DNA of 64,000 bases from Gymnopilus junonius (GCA_015501075.1 JADNYJ010000114.1:1-64000), one strand, 5' to 3'; counted from the first letter of the stretch, positions 45,340-57,642 are shown. Notes: generated by a model not told the origin, from the sequence alone. Program-made: numbers and translations.

Positions 45340-46148
45340 TCATGGATGTTCTGATGAAACAGCTTTTTCGAGGCGTTCACCAATAATCTTGTAATCTGTC
45401 CTACTTTCAAAATCGGATTTGAAAGCATCCATTCTTTCTTTCGTCATCTCTGAATGCAGACGTACTGTCAGTGCCATTAGGGCCAAGGCTGCTGTAACTA
45501 TCCCCACAAACGCAAGTCGTGCGCAAGGAGCGGATAATTCAGAGCCGAGTCCGGAACAGGCGATGTGAACACGTTCTGCAGCGTCTTTCATGATAAGCTG
45601 CACCTGGTCCCCAAGGACACTCGTTCCTACGGGTTTCAGCATTCGATCCAAAGCGCGGAAGCGTTCGTCCACCTCGTCAGGAGCATTATCAAGTACTGCA
45701 GAATATAACTTTTTGAAATATTCCAAGGTGGCAACTGGATCTTCAAAATCCACGTTGTCGTACTCTCTATCGATTTTCAAGATAAGGACACCTTTCATCA
45801 TGAAAAAAATCCGGTCGATGCGTTGTGCGGTCATTTTGCGCGTTATATAGTAATAGTATGAGGTCAAGATAGCTGTAAACGAAAAACCACAGGTCAATTT
45901 CAATTTGCTTTTTCTTCCATAAATTTTGTAGTCAAGAAAATACTCACCGATGGCTACCCCGGCCGCTCCCATCAACAAGGACCTTGGGTTTCCATCTGAC
46001 CTGTAGCGTATTCTTGCAAGTACGCCCGGGGCCCGAGGTTGATGGATTTGAGCTTTAAATGTCGAAACGACAAAGAGACGTTTTGGTATTTGGGTTCTAC
46101 GTCGCAGTAGATTGATACCTGGCCGATGATAGCTCTCCAGGCAAGCAT
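45340..46148 (-). pseudogene. Paralog C of the four-gene family, N-terminal frame break
   Basis: Exon 2 (45872-45340) is fully open and carries two membrane stretches (AILTSYYYYITRKM and the later FVGIVTAALALMALTV), the block YDNVDFEDPVATLEYFKKL and MKDAAERVHIACSGL. Exon 1 (46148-45948) starts with MLAWRAI like paralogs B and D, but one base is missing near 46128. The presequence-like part and the conserved GVLARIRYRSDGNPRSLLMG therefore sit in a different frame from the ATG. Intron position is conserved (45947-45873). It has an extra C-terminal membrane span that the others lack. Either a degenerate copy or an assembly error. Confidence 0.6.
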
Positions 46149-46481
46149 AGATGGACGTTGGAACAGAGAAACGCCAATCATAAGGGTGGGTAAATTCGTT
46201 CCAAAAATGGGGACTATTCTCTTCTCCGCTTCAACTTCGCTGCAGCAACAGGCCCTCCAAATTCACCGACTCTGTTTATTGGCATCCACACTTTATTTCT
46301 TGATTCTTAACCCGTTCGCCAATAGGTAAATTGGAAAGTGCATATTTTTATCCCTCCACCGAATTCCCTCCCTATTCTGTCTTTTATCTACTACTTTCCG
46401 TCTGCAAATACTACTGCGCAGGAATATAAGTAGTAGGGTATGTCGATATAGTCAATAGTTTAGACGGTTAACAAGCTCCTC

Positions 46482-47222
46482 TCACTCGCATGGAGTGTAA
46501 CTCTCTGAATCAGCCGCAGTATCGTTGGGAGGGTCGGTATTCGAACGAACTATATCCTGAGAAGTGTTATGGCTTGTCGGACGGAGAAGAGCCAGTAATT
46601 TCGGGACAGCATCAAGAATATCTCGTGAGATGTCTATAGGCGGCTTCGAACTGAAGTCTTTAATGCGGTTATGGACATTATTAGCAGCAGTTCGCATGAT
46701 AATATGTGCTGGGGCGCTAGTAGCATCCTCGCCTATTAGTTCGATTACTTCCTTGGTAAACCTCCCCCAGTCCGAATGAAGCAACTTTTCGAAATAAGCC
46801 AAGGTAGCTTCTGCGTTTTCGAAGTCCACGCTATCATAACCCTTGTCCGTATGTATGACGGATGCAAGGTCGGTCAACATCGCAGCAACTTTGTCCCAGG
46901 CTGCAATCTCTCTGTATGTCCTGATCATATCAAACGATAAAAGGATGCCTGTAAACGATAGAAAAAAATGTGAGTTTATTTTGTTCTCACTACTCAACGA
47001 CGTACTGAAAAAACGCTCACCAAAAGCTGCACCAAGTCCTCCCATCAATAGTGACCTTGGCTTCCCATCTGACCTAAAGCGAACCTTGGCCAGCAACCCT
47101 AGACTGCGAGGCGGATAGATTGGAGGTTTGGGTACCGAAGTCCCAAATAAATGCCGCAGTGTCTGATAGCGAGACCGTAGGAGAGCAGTGGCTGGCCGGG
47201 AGATGACCCTCCGGGCAAGCAT
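46482..47222 (-). CDS. Paralog D of the four-gene family
   Basis: Exons 47222-47021 and 46948-46482 with a 72-base intron at the family position. N-terminus MLARRVISRPATALLRSRYQ (presequence-like), then GLLAKVRFRSDGKPRSLLMG and GLGAAFGE. After the intron GILLSFDMIRTY, then YDSVDFENAEATLAYFEKL and MRTAANNVHNRIKDF, and a low-complexity acidic tail. It is the gene furthest upstream in the array. Reads intact. Because the intron keeps the frame open by chance, an unspliced 246-residue reading also exists. Confidence 0.7.
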   Translation of the reverse strand: MLARRVISRPATALLRSRYQTLRHLFGTSVPKPPIYPPRSLGLLAKVRFRSDGKPRSLLMGGLGAAFGERFFSTSLSSENKINSHFFLSFTGILLSFDMIRTYREIAAWDKVAAMLTDLASVIHTDKGYDSVDFENAEATLAYFEKLLHSDWGRFTKEVIELIGEDATSAPAHIIMRTAANNVHNRIKDFSSKPPIDISRDILDAVPKLLALLRPTSHNTSQDIVRSNTDPPNDTAADSESYTPCE

Positions 47223-47532
47223 GGATGTTGCAATTCAAGTGGGAAATTTGCTGGACGTCGATCGCGTTAGGCGAATCACGAGGTTATCTTGGCTACGTCA
47301 TTACATTCAATTTATTGATGGCCGGCATTACGCAACACTGCCTCAGTGCTGGCTCCGAACTTCCTCTTTGAATTTGTTTCCAAAAATTACACCCATCCCT
47401 ATTAAATATTAAATCCTTAATAATCATTCAGTGTCTTTATGTATGTCATGAAATCGATGATAGGACCCGTTATTCTTCTTAATTTTTCGCAGATATTCCA
47501 AGACACTTATATTGATAATGTCATTAGCAGCA

Positions 47533-49060
47533 TTACGCCCTCACTGGCTTCTCGAGCCATCCTCTATCCTTGAAGTAATCCAGCGTATCGTTGAATACCT
47601 TCTCTGCACTGGCGTAATCTAGCTCGAGGATTCTCTTTGCCTTCTCGGAATCATACTGGTAAGATATTTCCGTCCCTAAAGTCGGGTTACCGCGAGGGAG
47701 AATTCCAGACGTGTACAGCTCTGGCTTGAGGGTGTGAATAAGATTTCCTACATATATACGTACATTATTATTTTCGGTATCTGGAACAGTACAACGAGGG
47801 CGGTACGTACGAATTCCCTGCCAGATATAGGATCCTGGTACTCCTTGTGAATGAATTTTCTAAGGATTTAGACATAGTACCCTATACGCACCATTTGTTA
47901 CGAGTATTCTCTCACCACCAGCTGTCTCCTTTCTTAGAGCTACAACATGGGCAGCGGAGACATCTCGATTGTGAATAAGGCTGAAAGTCCTTCTGAGTGC
48001 TTCGTCTGGCTGATAGTCGGTAATCATACTCCAAAGAATTTTCAAAGACTCGTTCAAATATTGTGGACCTTTGAGGATTTGAACAGGGGGCTGGTCAAAT
48101 AAAGTGAAATTTAGCAATAGTAAATCAAATACATTAGTGGCAGAGCTTACTCCCCAAACCTGCAAGGTTGCATTTCAGAATCAGTAAAATAAGACATTTT
48201 TCCGATGGTCAGCCTTACAAAGGACGGAAGAAGGGTAGTTAAATCCCACTGAACCTCGCTCTTGTGCTGATTATAAAACTCCCAAGCGGCTACTAAAGAG
48301 AAGCATGAATCCCCTTCCAGAATGCAACAGCCATATGCTCACCTTTTTCAGCTAACGTCTTCGATGCGCAATACTTTTCCAAGGGCTAGCATCTCTTCCC
48401 ATCTTTTTCACCACTTCTATCACGTCGTCACCCCACTGTGTTTCGTCAAAAGTGACCATTTGCGTTACTTCTTTCATAGAGTTGTAAACAACAACTACGG
48501 AGGAAGTGATGACAATACGCTTGACCTTGTCACTGAAAATATTGAAGGATAGTTCATTGAGACATATTCTGATTATCATTGGGGAGCACTTGCCCGAACT
48601 TCCTTGCACTCTCTAAGATTCCTACAGTGCCCTGGATAGCGGGCTTGATATAATCTTCCAAGGAAATCGTCAGAAATGTAAAAGTAAAAGAAGGGCTGTT
48701 TACCATCAGGCTCCACAGGTTCAAAGGTTGCAGGGGATGCCAAATGTTCAATGGCATCCACACCCTTGACCGCCTCGTCAAAGGAACCATCCTGTGAGAA
48801 AAAAAAAGCTAGCATGCTACTAATCTCTTCATTACACGCAGATCGGCACTCACCTTTATCAAATCCTCCACCACGAAAAGCTCCACCTTATCACCATACG
48901 AACTGAAATATTCCATCAAGTGCTTGCCCTTCTCCAGCGAGCGTACGACAGCTCTAACGGTATATCCTTGTTCTAGAAGAGTCCGAATAACCCACATTGC
49001 GAGATAGCCATTAGCGCCTGTTACCAGAATGCGTGAGTTTGTTGGGTCGACAGCAGGCAT
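47533..49060 (-). CDS. Extended SDR (dihydroflavonol reductase/GRE2-type NADPH oxidoreductase)
   Basis: An NADPH-dependent carbonyl reductase of the extended short-chain family, cytosolic. Start ATG 49060. Landmarks: Rossmann motif ILVTGANGYLAMWV, GVDAIEHLASPA, catalytic serine region RIVITSSVVVVY, catalytic KYCASKTLAEK (Tyr and Lys present), LLPSFVWG, and a C-terminal NPTLGTEISYQYDSEKAKRI ending at TAA 47533-47535. At least six introns; the one after RKFG has a GC donor (GCAAGT...CAG). One frame conflict: the segment before KYCASK (GRDASPWK) joins one base short, at an A run (forward TTTT 48375-48378). Natural substrate unknown. It sits next to the four-gene array and a dioxygenase/GMC pair. 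Confidence 0.85.
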
Positions 49061-49762
49061 CCCTCAACGGAAGACAGAGAGGTGCAGTCAGAATTTTCAA
49101 GTCCGGCTGTGCAGACGATCCGAAACTTCAAAACTCCAGACGCGTTATTTATATAGTGTTCGGAACGGGCTTGAATGGACAATAACTATGGCAAAACGAG
49201 AGCGTGATTACTCACCGCCGGATCGCCAGTCACCTATCCATGAGAATGAGATGTGGGATCTTACCAATTGTTATGGTTAGCCGTACTCATCGCTGATTCT
49301 TAGCAATTTCTGCCGAATTTTCCCTAGTGAAAATAACACATCATTGGCTGGGCTCATCCTTAAGTCTGCTGATCGTCGGACTATTACTTATGCTTACGGG
49401 CTAAGTCAAAGTTGTACCACCAACGACCCCCGAGATTGGCCCGGAACAGCAGAACGACGACTTTATCAGGCAACCTAAGCCTGCCGCAGAAGAGATACGC
49501 CTAGTCAATAACTTTTTCGCTGACTGGGCCACATGTTAAACAGTACCTTTTCAGCCTTCAAAGCTTCAGCGTTCCCAACACATGCACTCGGAATCTATTG
49601 GTTCATTAATGTTCCATTTTTACCACCCAAATTACCAACTGCAGCTCATCCTTTTGTTTCCTCGTGGTTATTATGGTTGTCACCTTAGATATTAGGGTAC
49701 TACAGCTTGAAATGGATGAATCGAAAACTACTTGAACTACTTAGAGTCACAGTCATCAACTT
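49061..49762. other. Intergenic, no gene seen
   Basis: Promoter side of the SDR gene and 3' flank of the LRR-like fragment. No convincing frame. Confidence 0.45.
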
Positions 49763-50397
49763 TCAAGTGACTTTCCACCACACGTGCACTTCGTCATCAG
49801 AGATAGATTGCTGTTCTGGCGCAGATGAAGAACGAAGCCACTTTCGGTAGGGTTTTGGTTCTACATTTGGCATCTGTAAGTCGACGTACTGAAGACTGGG
49901 ATACCTAAAGAATAGGTCTTGAATAACCCCTTTTTCTCTATCTGGCGGAAAGACGGATGTTTTCCAAGGAGATATTCCAAAAATCAGAACTCGGAGTTTT
50001 GGATGATACGACCACGAAGATATTTCCTGTAGAAGAAGACGTTCTATCACCGGAATTCCAAATGAGATCCAAAGGTCGATACCTCTAATTCAGGACCGAA
50101 TATTTCCAAGACTTGCAATGATGGGAGGTATGTGATGATAGAGTTAAATTCAGCATGGATCTGCAGCGAAAGATGCTGAACATGAGTGAATTCAATCGAG
50201 AGTTTTCTGACAAGTAATTCTGGTGAATGTTCTACACTGATAAGACTGAATCTCCAAAGGAGAGAAATAATTTTTCGCCCTGGCATGAAGGTTTCGACTG
50301 CTGCCTGATCTCCAACGAGAACAGCAAGATCTGGGCAGTACGAATGGCTGATGGACACCGGTGCAGGCGTACAGGCCCCAAATTCAAGACGCTTCAT
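49763..50397 (-). CDS. LRR/F-box-type protein, C-terminal part
   Basis: Two overlapping frames form one repeat-like protein: ATG 50397, then LSIEFTHVQHLSLQI, YLPSLQVLEIFGPELEVS, a frame change near 50060, then SYHPKLRVLIFGIS, LFFRYPSLQYVDLQMPN, and the stop at 49763. Spaced leucines (PSLQVLEI, PKLRVLIF, PSLQYVDL) are typical of the leucine-rich region of Agaricomycete F-box proteins. No F-box (LPPE...) was found at the N-terminus, so the start may lie in an upstream exon or the gene may be truncated. The frame change sits at an AAA/TTT run that is one base short. Role of such proteins: substrate choice for SCF ubiquitin ligases (inferred). Confidence 0.5.
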
Positions 50398-50710
50398 CTT
50401 GCTTTGAAAAGGAATTATAAGGGCGGGGGACTAAATCACAATTCGCGCTTGCAGCTGGCATGGTGGATATCGAGTTAGAGGTTGGTGGGCTTTCATAGTG
50501 ACGCTTTGTGGCACGTTCAACAGCCTTGCTTTAGCCTCACCTTTACCAGCAGGCGATGGCCATTTGTGGCCGGTAATCCGGAACGCAAAAAATTGACCAT
50601 ACAATTTCTACTGTCACCAGCCCCCAGTCGTCACTTTCCGAACGGCTTCACGAATCACAGGATACTTGTTTCATTCATATTTCGTTCTATATCGTCGCTG
50701 CTCATAATAA

Positions 50711-52113
50711 TTATCCATGATAGTCCTTCCTTGAGTAAGCAATGGGCCCAGGACCATGAGGTTGGTCGTATCCATTCCTCTCCTCGTGCCGCTTGATAGC
50801 CTCATTGCTTTGGAGGTACACAGAGTCGACAGAGCTTGGCGGTAGTCCATTTGCTTGCGCGTGCTCCAACATTCTTCTCAATTCCGGTTCAACTCGGGAG
50901 CGCTTAAAAGGAGCAGTTCGAGGGTGGTATCTAAACATAAGCAGCGGGAAGAACAATGGCTATAAGGAATACATCCCAGGATTAGCGGACCAGCGAGAAA
51001 GTACTCGCCGTTTCCTCTCTCTAGTTGGCTTATACTCTGGTACAGATTCCCTTCCCAGCGCTCTTAAAATGACTTGTTCACATAAAGTCTGTATGCAATA
51101 TTTTTAATTGAATATATTAACATGAATAACAGAACTCACGTAGTTTCCATCTGACCGATTGAGGTTGAAAGGATCCACCATATTGACGTGTGGATTTGTG
51201 ATAATCCGGGCAAAATGGAGGTGATTGACACCATGAGTATGGGGCTATCAATCGTCTGTCAGTCTACATCTTATCCTATCGCCTTCCAAACCAATGAAAT
51301 TGAACGAGTCACTGACCAAGAGCCCATGAAGAATAAATGTATCTCCCGCTTTCGCTTCGACCTAACTTTACGGTGAGCATAAATCAGATGACGGGCCTGA
51401 GAATAAAACTTACTTGAACGAACTTCCTACAGTCCTTGATATGCGTATACAAAATCTTCTCAAATGGAGGATCCAGTCCATCGGGATGACCATACAGATA
51501 TTTCACTATAGCCTCAATGCCGTCCTCAGCCAACCACGTTCCACCACCTCGAGGAGGAACATCAGTAAAGCAGTGGACAATAGTCAAAGCATTCCCGGAC
51601 GAGTCGAGGAACTGTCGATACCAGTCATTATCGTGGTGCCTATTCAGTACGAGATTCCAATATGTATTAGCAGGTCGCTTATTTTCCAACTCACCATCCG
51701 CGCAGCTCTTGAGGTGGGGGCGATTCATGCTACAATTTCAAAGTTGTGCGTTAGTCAAGAAACGGAACAAGACTTGGATAAATACTCGCCGTATCCCAAT
51801 AATCAGACCCAAAATTGATAATAAATTGATCGCCGTGATATCGTTCCCTCACAGGATCGACTTTATCCTCCCCGCCCACAATCTCGCACATAGCCTCCCA
51901 GGCACTTGGGGCGAACTCTTGGACAGGGATCTCCCTATGCCTAGGCATCTTGACGTACTCCTCTTCCCACGTCGCCTTGTCATGTTCGTCCCAGCCCAAA
52001 CGTACCCAGACGTTCTTCGTCCATTCGTCGATAATGGGTTTTGAGATGGCGTTGGGAATCTTGATCCAACCGTGTTCGAGGAAGTGGTCGCGCTGAGCCT
52101 GGGTTAGAGGCAT
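50711..52113 (-). CDS. Phytanoyl-CoA dioxygenase family protein (Fe(II)/2-oxoglutarate)
   Basis: PhyH-type non-heme iron oxygenases hydroxylate small molecules using 2-oxoglutarate and often work in secondary metabolism. The start ATG (52113) gives QAQRDHFLEHGWIKIPNAIS. Key parts: FIINFGSDYW, iron-binding HxD in GWHHDNDWYRQFLDSSGNAL, CFTDVPPRGGGTWLAEDGI, then THGVNHLHFARIITNPHVNM with the distal His and the 2-oxoglutarate Arg, DPFNLNRSDGNY, EYKPTRERKRR, and a C-terminal exon ending at TAA 50711-50713 (LEHAQANGLPPSSVDSVYLQ). About seven exons. The exon 1/2 splice around 51740-51790 is uncertain. Apparently functional. Adjacent and parallel to the GMC oxidoreductase. Confidence 0.82.
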
Positions 52114-52433
52114 ATTAAGAACGAAAAGGTTAGAAAGGTATCAAAGGTGGTCCCGGTATCTCTTGCTGGGAACTTCTTATGGATAGAAAGTTGAAGATGA
52201 TGTGCTGGGTCATGGGCCTCCGAAGTTGAGCTCGCTATCTGCGTCTTGTGACCGGGTTCTTTCAGTGGCCATTCTCATACGAAGCCGAAGCTGTTATTGG
52301 AATTAATTCTCCGAGATGTCGCCTTACTTACATCAATGAACTATACTTAACTATGCAATACTTTGCATACGAAGATATCCTTCTCCATCCTCCAAGCAAA
52401 AGCACTACCCGCCTGCAACGCCTCGGGACGACC

Positions 52434-54661
52434 TCACTCAAAATCAGCTTTGATCAAATCCGCCGCACGCTCAGCCAAAGCATACGTTGCAGCTTGAGTA
52501 TGTCCAGCTGGTGCGAATGGCTGATTAAAAAAAAAGCAAAAAAAAACGTATCAGCTTCCTTGCTGCCAAACTTCAGTTGAAATGAAAAACGTACCAAAAT
52601 AGAAGCATCCACCACCCTCACCCCACTCACCTTCTTCAACTTCAAATCCGGATCGACCACACCGTCCGCCGCACCGACCTTCGACATCGAACTCGTCCCG
52701 ACAACATGATACGCCGAGCGCGCATTGGCTCTCAGATACGCCTCAATCTCCTCGTCGGTCGCATTAACCCCAGGTTGAGACGGGTCCGCCGGTCCGAGGA
52801 TATAATTACTGAACGCTTTCGCGGATGCAAATTGGAGGATGCTCCGTACGCCAGCACGAAGGAGAGGAACATCGGTAGGAGAGAGGAGCAGGCCGGCGTC
52901 AACGATGGGTCTGCTAAAAGGGTCTGAGGAGGTGAGGTTGACGGAGCCGCGGGATATAGGTCCTGGGGTGTACATAATGGCAGATATGGACATGAAGTTG
53001 CCTGTCGCGGGTGGTGTCCCGAGGAGGAAATTCTAGGACGAAGGAGAATCAGGGATGAGCAAGGAGGTGAAATTGAATAGAAACTCACAGAGATGAATAT
53101 TTCGAAATGAGGTGAGTTCTCTCCTGGTGATGGATCTGTCTCGCCCTCAAAGATAGGGCTATCATCCGGCACTCTGATAAATCCAATATGCTGCGAAATT
53201 CCGTTAACATATGGGCCCTCACGCGTCTTCTCCCATGTTTGTAATTCTTGAGCTTGAAGAGTCGCATTTCGATTAAAGTCGTCATATGTTGAGGTCGAGT
53301 TGACAAGCCAGGACATGACGATGATAGGATGGTCAGAAAGGTTCTCGCCGACATCTGGTAGGTTGACGAGATACTTGATGCCCAGTGACCTGAGCTTCTT
53401 GGAGTCGCCGATGCCAGAGTTAGAAAGGACCTGGGGAGTGTTGATCGATCCAGCTGAAAGGATGACTTCCTTGGTTGCAGTGACCGTGAGGAGAGATCCT
53501 GAAGCAGATAAACAGTTCATTCAAACATGACGAGAAATAAGGTATACCTCCATCATTAACGCGGTATTCGACTTTACGAAACGCAGGAAGGCCGTGTTCA
53601 GTGCCAGTTTGTACAATCCGAGAGACTTGGGCGTTAACAAGCACGTGTAGGTTGGGCCGCTTGAGGGCGTTGCGAAGATATCCAGATGAGGAACTGCTAC
53701 GACTCCCTGAAGGTCCGTCAATAACGTTCTGGGACCAACCTGTCAGATAGAAACTTGAATGAATAGAATGTCTCCAAGAAAAAGGAAATTCATGTACCGA
53801 AACCAAGAGGGCTCCCAGAGTTATAATCTTCATTCCTCTCGAAATCTTCACCCAACTCCTCCGTCGCAGCAAGAGCGCGCCCGTCAATGATAGTAGGGGC
53901 TCCAGCTAAACTGATGGAGTTGAATCCGCTGAAGCCATGCACGGCCGGATTGAAGTCACCAGTAATGTTGTGGTGGTCTGAAGGAGGCGTGAATTTCTCG
54001 CTCTTCTTGAAGTAAGGCAGTATATTCTTCCAGGACCAGCCATTGTCGCCTGTTACTACGGCGTATCGGTTCCAGTCTGCCTCAGACCCACGGGTGTACA
54101 CAAGACAGTCTATAAGGAGGCAATTGATGAGTATTGAGGCGAGTAAGGGGTGCTTGAAAATTGTACGCACTGACGGAGCTGGTGCCACCCAAGACATACC
54201 CTCGTGGATAGGAAAGTGTTGCACCATTCAAACCGGGCTGAGGAACAGTGGTGTAGTTCCAATCCCAAGGTGTATCCGGCGTTGTATGCGTACACAGGAA
54301 AGGTACTTCAATCTCCAGCACTCCGTCATCACTGATTGGGCAGAAGTGAACTTTAGCTCGCTAGGACACGTCATGACCGGAAACGGCTTACCTTGGCCCT
54401 GCTTCAAGTACCAAGACGTTGAAAGCGGGATTTTCTGTGAGTCGATTGGCAAGCACATTTCCGGCCGTACCACCTATCATAAGAGGGGTGATCAGAGATA
54501 AAATTTGGATGAAAAAGTCTTTCAAATGAATCACCTCCAACGATGACGAAATCATAACTCGTTCGAGCATCCGCTGGGCTGCCCAGTATAACGGCTTGAG
54601 CCAGCCCGTGCAGTAGAAGGACCGCAGAAATCCTGAATACGATGTTATGCTGTATCAGCAT
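52434..54661 (-). CDS. GMC oxidoreductase (AA3_2, aryl-alcohol/glucose oxidase-like), secreted
   Basis: A flavoprotein that oxidises alcohols or sugars and supplies H2O2 for lignocellulose decay. Start ATG 54661 with a hydrophobic leader (VFRISAVLLLHGLAQAVIL). FAD-binding YDFVIVGGG|TAGNVLANRL is split by an intron. Further: PRGYVLGGTSSVN|CLVYTRG (GMC signature), KEVILSAGSINTPQVLSNSG (second signature), GENLSDHP, and the active-site pair HVVGTSSM and AGHTQAATYALAE. Stop TGA at 52434-52436. About 600 residues from about eight exons with GT...AG introns; one intron (near 52510-52590) is rich in A/T runs. No frame break was seen. The second catalytic residue is His, as in aryl-alcohol oxidases; the substrate is not predictable from sequence. 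Confidence 0.88.
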
Positions 54662-56680
54662 ACCAAGTTGCAAACGGAAAAGAGAAGGAAATGGAGAGAG
54701 AACTGACCATTCATGAGACCCGCCTAGGCTAAGTACACGCTCGAAGCCCCATTCTTAACCTAGGGATTTAGGTTTCTGCCACATTGCATGCTAGTCTTCT
54801 CTGAACGAAGCTCGTTCAGGTGACTCTTTGAATGGTCCAATGGCACTCGTTTGACTGTGGAGTTACAGAAGGCGACGGAAACCACCGGTTTAGAATGACA
54901 TTGTCAGTCAGTGGTCAAATTTTCTTCCACGTGGGTAGCGGTCCGTATGCCATACAGCACGAGCATTGGATTTTAAGGGGAGGAGGAGTAAAGAAGCGGG
55001 AAATAGTGTGGACGTTTAAGACGAAGCACAGATCGTGCAAATTCTTCTGATGGCTGATCAGCCAAGGAAGCTAGCGAGAAATCATTGTAAAAGACGCACA
55101 GACCCGAAAGCTCCTGTGCCCCCGCAGAGTATCATCCTTCCACCCATGCTGAAGAGATATAAGTCAACCGACGCGTGTGTACAGAAAGTCGCAACAGATG
55201 AACAAAGAACGTCTCGCGACAATGACGATGCTTCAAAGATCAACATAATAAAAGTTATATTCAGAGTCAAAAGAACGGTCATTACTTACAAGGTCGAGCC
55301 TGACCATGACGAGAACAACGCCTTGCCATAGTCTTCTTATCGATCCCCGTTATCGACCACGTTGCAGCAGCCAAAAGTAGTAGAGGACGCGGGTCTTGTG
55401 TATGAAGAGCACGATACCATACATACCAGCTATTCAAGTAGACGATGTCGACGAACAGGAATGGCAACGTTCGCGTTGCCAACGCGAGCGCTGCTGGCAA
55501 GCGAAGGGTCCGTGCGGCGTGATTGGAATTCCACGTGATAGTCGCGTCCGCGTTTAAATTTGCGTTCAGTTTAGGGGCTACCTCAGCTACTTACTGTGAA
55601 AGCATGCTCAGCACAGGACGAACAAAGTAATTTCCGTCAGCGATCCACATAAACATCTTGAACAATACGATAATTTGTCTTAAGTACAAGGGCCCGCAAT
55701 CTCGTACCAAAACATCTGATGCACTACCACCTCCTCCATGATGTGCATCAACTACATGGGTGTTAAGATCGAAATCAGGTGGATTGCTTTACAATAAATT
55801 GTAGTCGAATACATGTGTGTTTTGAGTGACTATTGTAAAGTAACACAGAAACAGAAGAGTGCTTTTGGAGACCTGTAGCCAAGTCCCATCAGAATGATAG
55901 GACGAGGCACACAAGTCCAGCTCTGGACCCACGACAAGGGAGCACTTGCACCTGGAGAAAGAAACCCGTACTACTACAAGGTCTCTTTTGCAGTAGTTGA
56001 GCTCTGGTTTGGATGAAAGAAGAGAAAAAGAAAAAGAACGGAAAAAAGAAATGATACAGGCAGCCAAACCGGATTGTGTTAGGTTGTAATGTAATGCTGG
56101 TGAGAAGAAAGTCAGATAACGAAAGACATAACATTCAAAGGGAACTCACTTTAGTTTAGGCCTCCCGACTGGCTTGGGTTTGGTAGGCCAGTTGAAACAT
56201 TGATGTCCAATTACCAGCGATACATTCCAATCGAAGTCATCTTCAGGTTGCTGCACACCCTAAAGAGTTTTCTCCTCCATTCTCCTTCAGGGTTCAAATT
56301 TTTGATCAAGACCAAATAGACCTCGACATTGGCAGACTGAGTTATAGTCAAATATTGTGTTCTTTTCCTTCAAATGACTAGAAGATCAATTTTAATTAAT
56401 GTGTCATCGAAGGCAATAGGATATTTGGCTGAAAATGTCCTATCTTTGCTATGCAAAACCAATGATTTGTTCTTGGTTAATATTTTGACCGCTACTATGC
56501 AGTTGGACAAATGATAAGCTAATGTGATGCCTCCCTAACTAAATAAAGAGAACGAGATATAAAAGATGGGCGTTTAATGTCACAAATGAAAATATGGATA
56601 AGAATGAAGAACCAGAAGGAAAATGCGTCGGCGAAGGAGACCGACGAGCATCATTATACGCACACGCAAGTTACAACCAT
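54662..56680. other. Long intergenic region, no gene supported
   Basis: Frames at 54832-55331 and 55282-56134 are short, basic or hydrophobic and without motif. 5' flank of the GMC gene. Purine/pyrimidine-biased tract around 56000-56060. Confidence 0.4.
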
Positions 56681-57642
56681 TCATACTCTCATTCGCTGAA
56701 TTCTTTCAGCCCTCTTCCAGAAACTTTCTTGACCTCGCACATTACGCTCCCACTCCTCAACCCAGTGGTCATGAATCTCCGGGATCTGCACCACCCGCTT
56801 ATCCAACATAACTCCGACATCCGGATGCCTCGGATGTCGCACTCCTTCCTCCTCTCTCTCCGCCGCCCTATCCAACACTTCCTGCCGATCCTCATAAAAC
56901 ACCACAAACAGTTTCAAGCCTGTACATCCCGACAATACGTCCTCCACGAAGTTCGGATTGGAATAATCAACAGAGAGATGTGTGAGCTTCGGTAACAAGG
57001 CAAGTTCGGCCCAAGCCGCCCACTCGCAGATATCTTCCTCCATGCATAGAATCCCGACATGCGTGAGATTAACGAAAGCGGCATGGTCAAAGACAAATGA
57101 GACGCCTTTCGTTTTCATGAGTTGGTAAGGGCTAGCGGAGATGCGTGTAAGCTTGGTGAGAGACTGGATGATTGGGAGGAGGGGTCGTTGACTTTCAATA
57201 ATAAGCGGCAGACTCCATAGGGCTAGGCTTTCGACGTTTGGAGCGTGTTGGAGAATTTCAGCAGATTTATCAAGTCTGGAGGACTCGATGAGGACATGGC
57301 GTGCGTGCGGCGTCGCCTTGTCAAATAGAGGAGCCCTGGTTGCCTTCCACTGGTCTCTCCCTTTGTATATAGGGGGATAGTTCTCAAAGGAACGCGAGAA
57401 CACGATGCTGTGGTATAGGAAGGGCTCAATCCTACAGAATTAAACGTTAAGAATGCTTTCAGCGCCTAGAAGTGGGGCTGGAGAACGAAGGTCACATACC
57501 ATTCTTTAACTTTTCGTGCAACCAACATGAGGGAGAGTGCGTATTTTGGAGAAAAGGACGCGGTTATTTCAAAAATTTTGCATTGCAATTCTGGAGGAAG
57601 AGTCGGAAGAACCGGACGCAAGGTGTAAAATGGAAGCGACAT
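56681..57642 (-). CDS. F-box-like protein of the Agaricomycete type
   Basis: Two exons: 57642-57500 and 57431-56681, with a 68-base intron (GTATGT...TGTAG) joining W|IEPFLYHSIVFS. The N-terminal PTLPPELQCKIFEITASFSP followed by LVARKVKEW-IEPFLY is the F-box-like opening shared by a large mushroom family. The rest is a solenoid of leucine-rich helices (APNVESLALWSLPLI, LTKLTRISASPY, LPKLTHLSVDYSNPN) ending TGA at 56681. Start chosen at 57642; an upstream ATG (57885) is in frame but adds sequence with no family match. Probable role is SCF adaptor, by analogy only. Divergent from the RNase H gene 360 bases away. Confidence 0.75.

Noticed and set aside
50793..51107. Plus-strand frames over the PhyH gene
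   Set aside because: Shadow of the minus-strand dioxygenase exons, which carry the family motifs.
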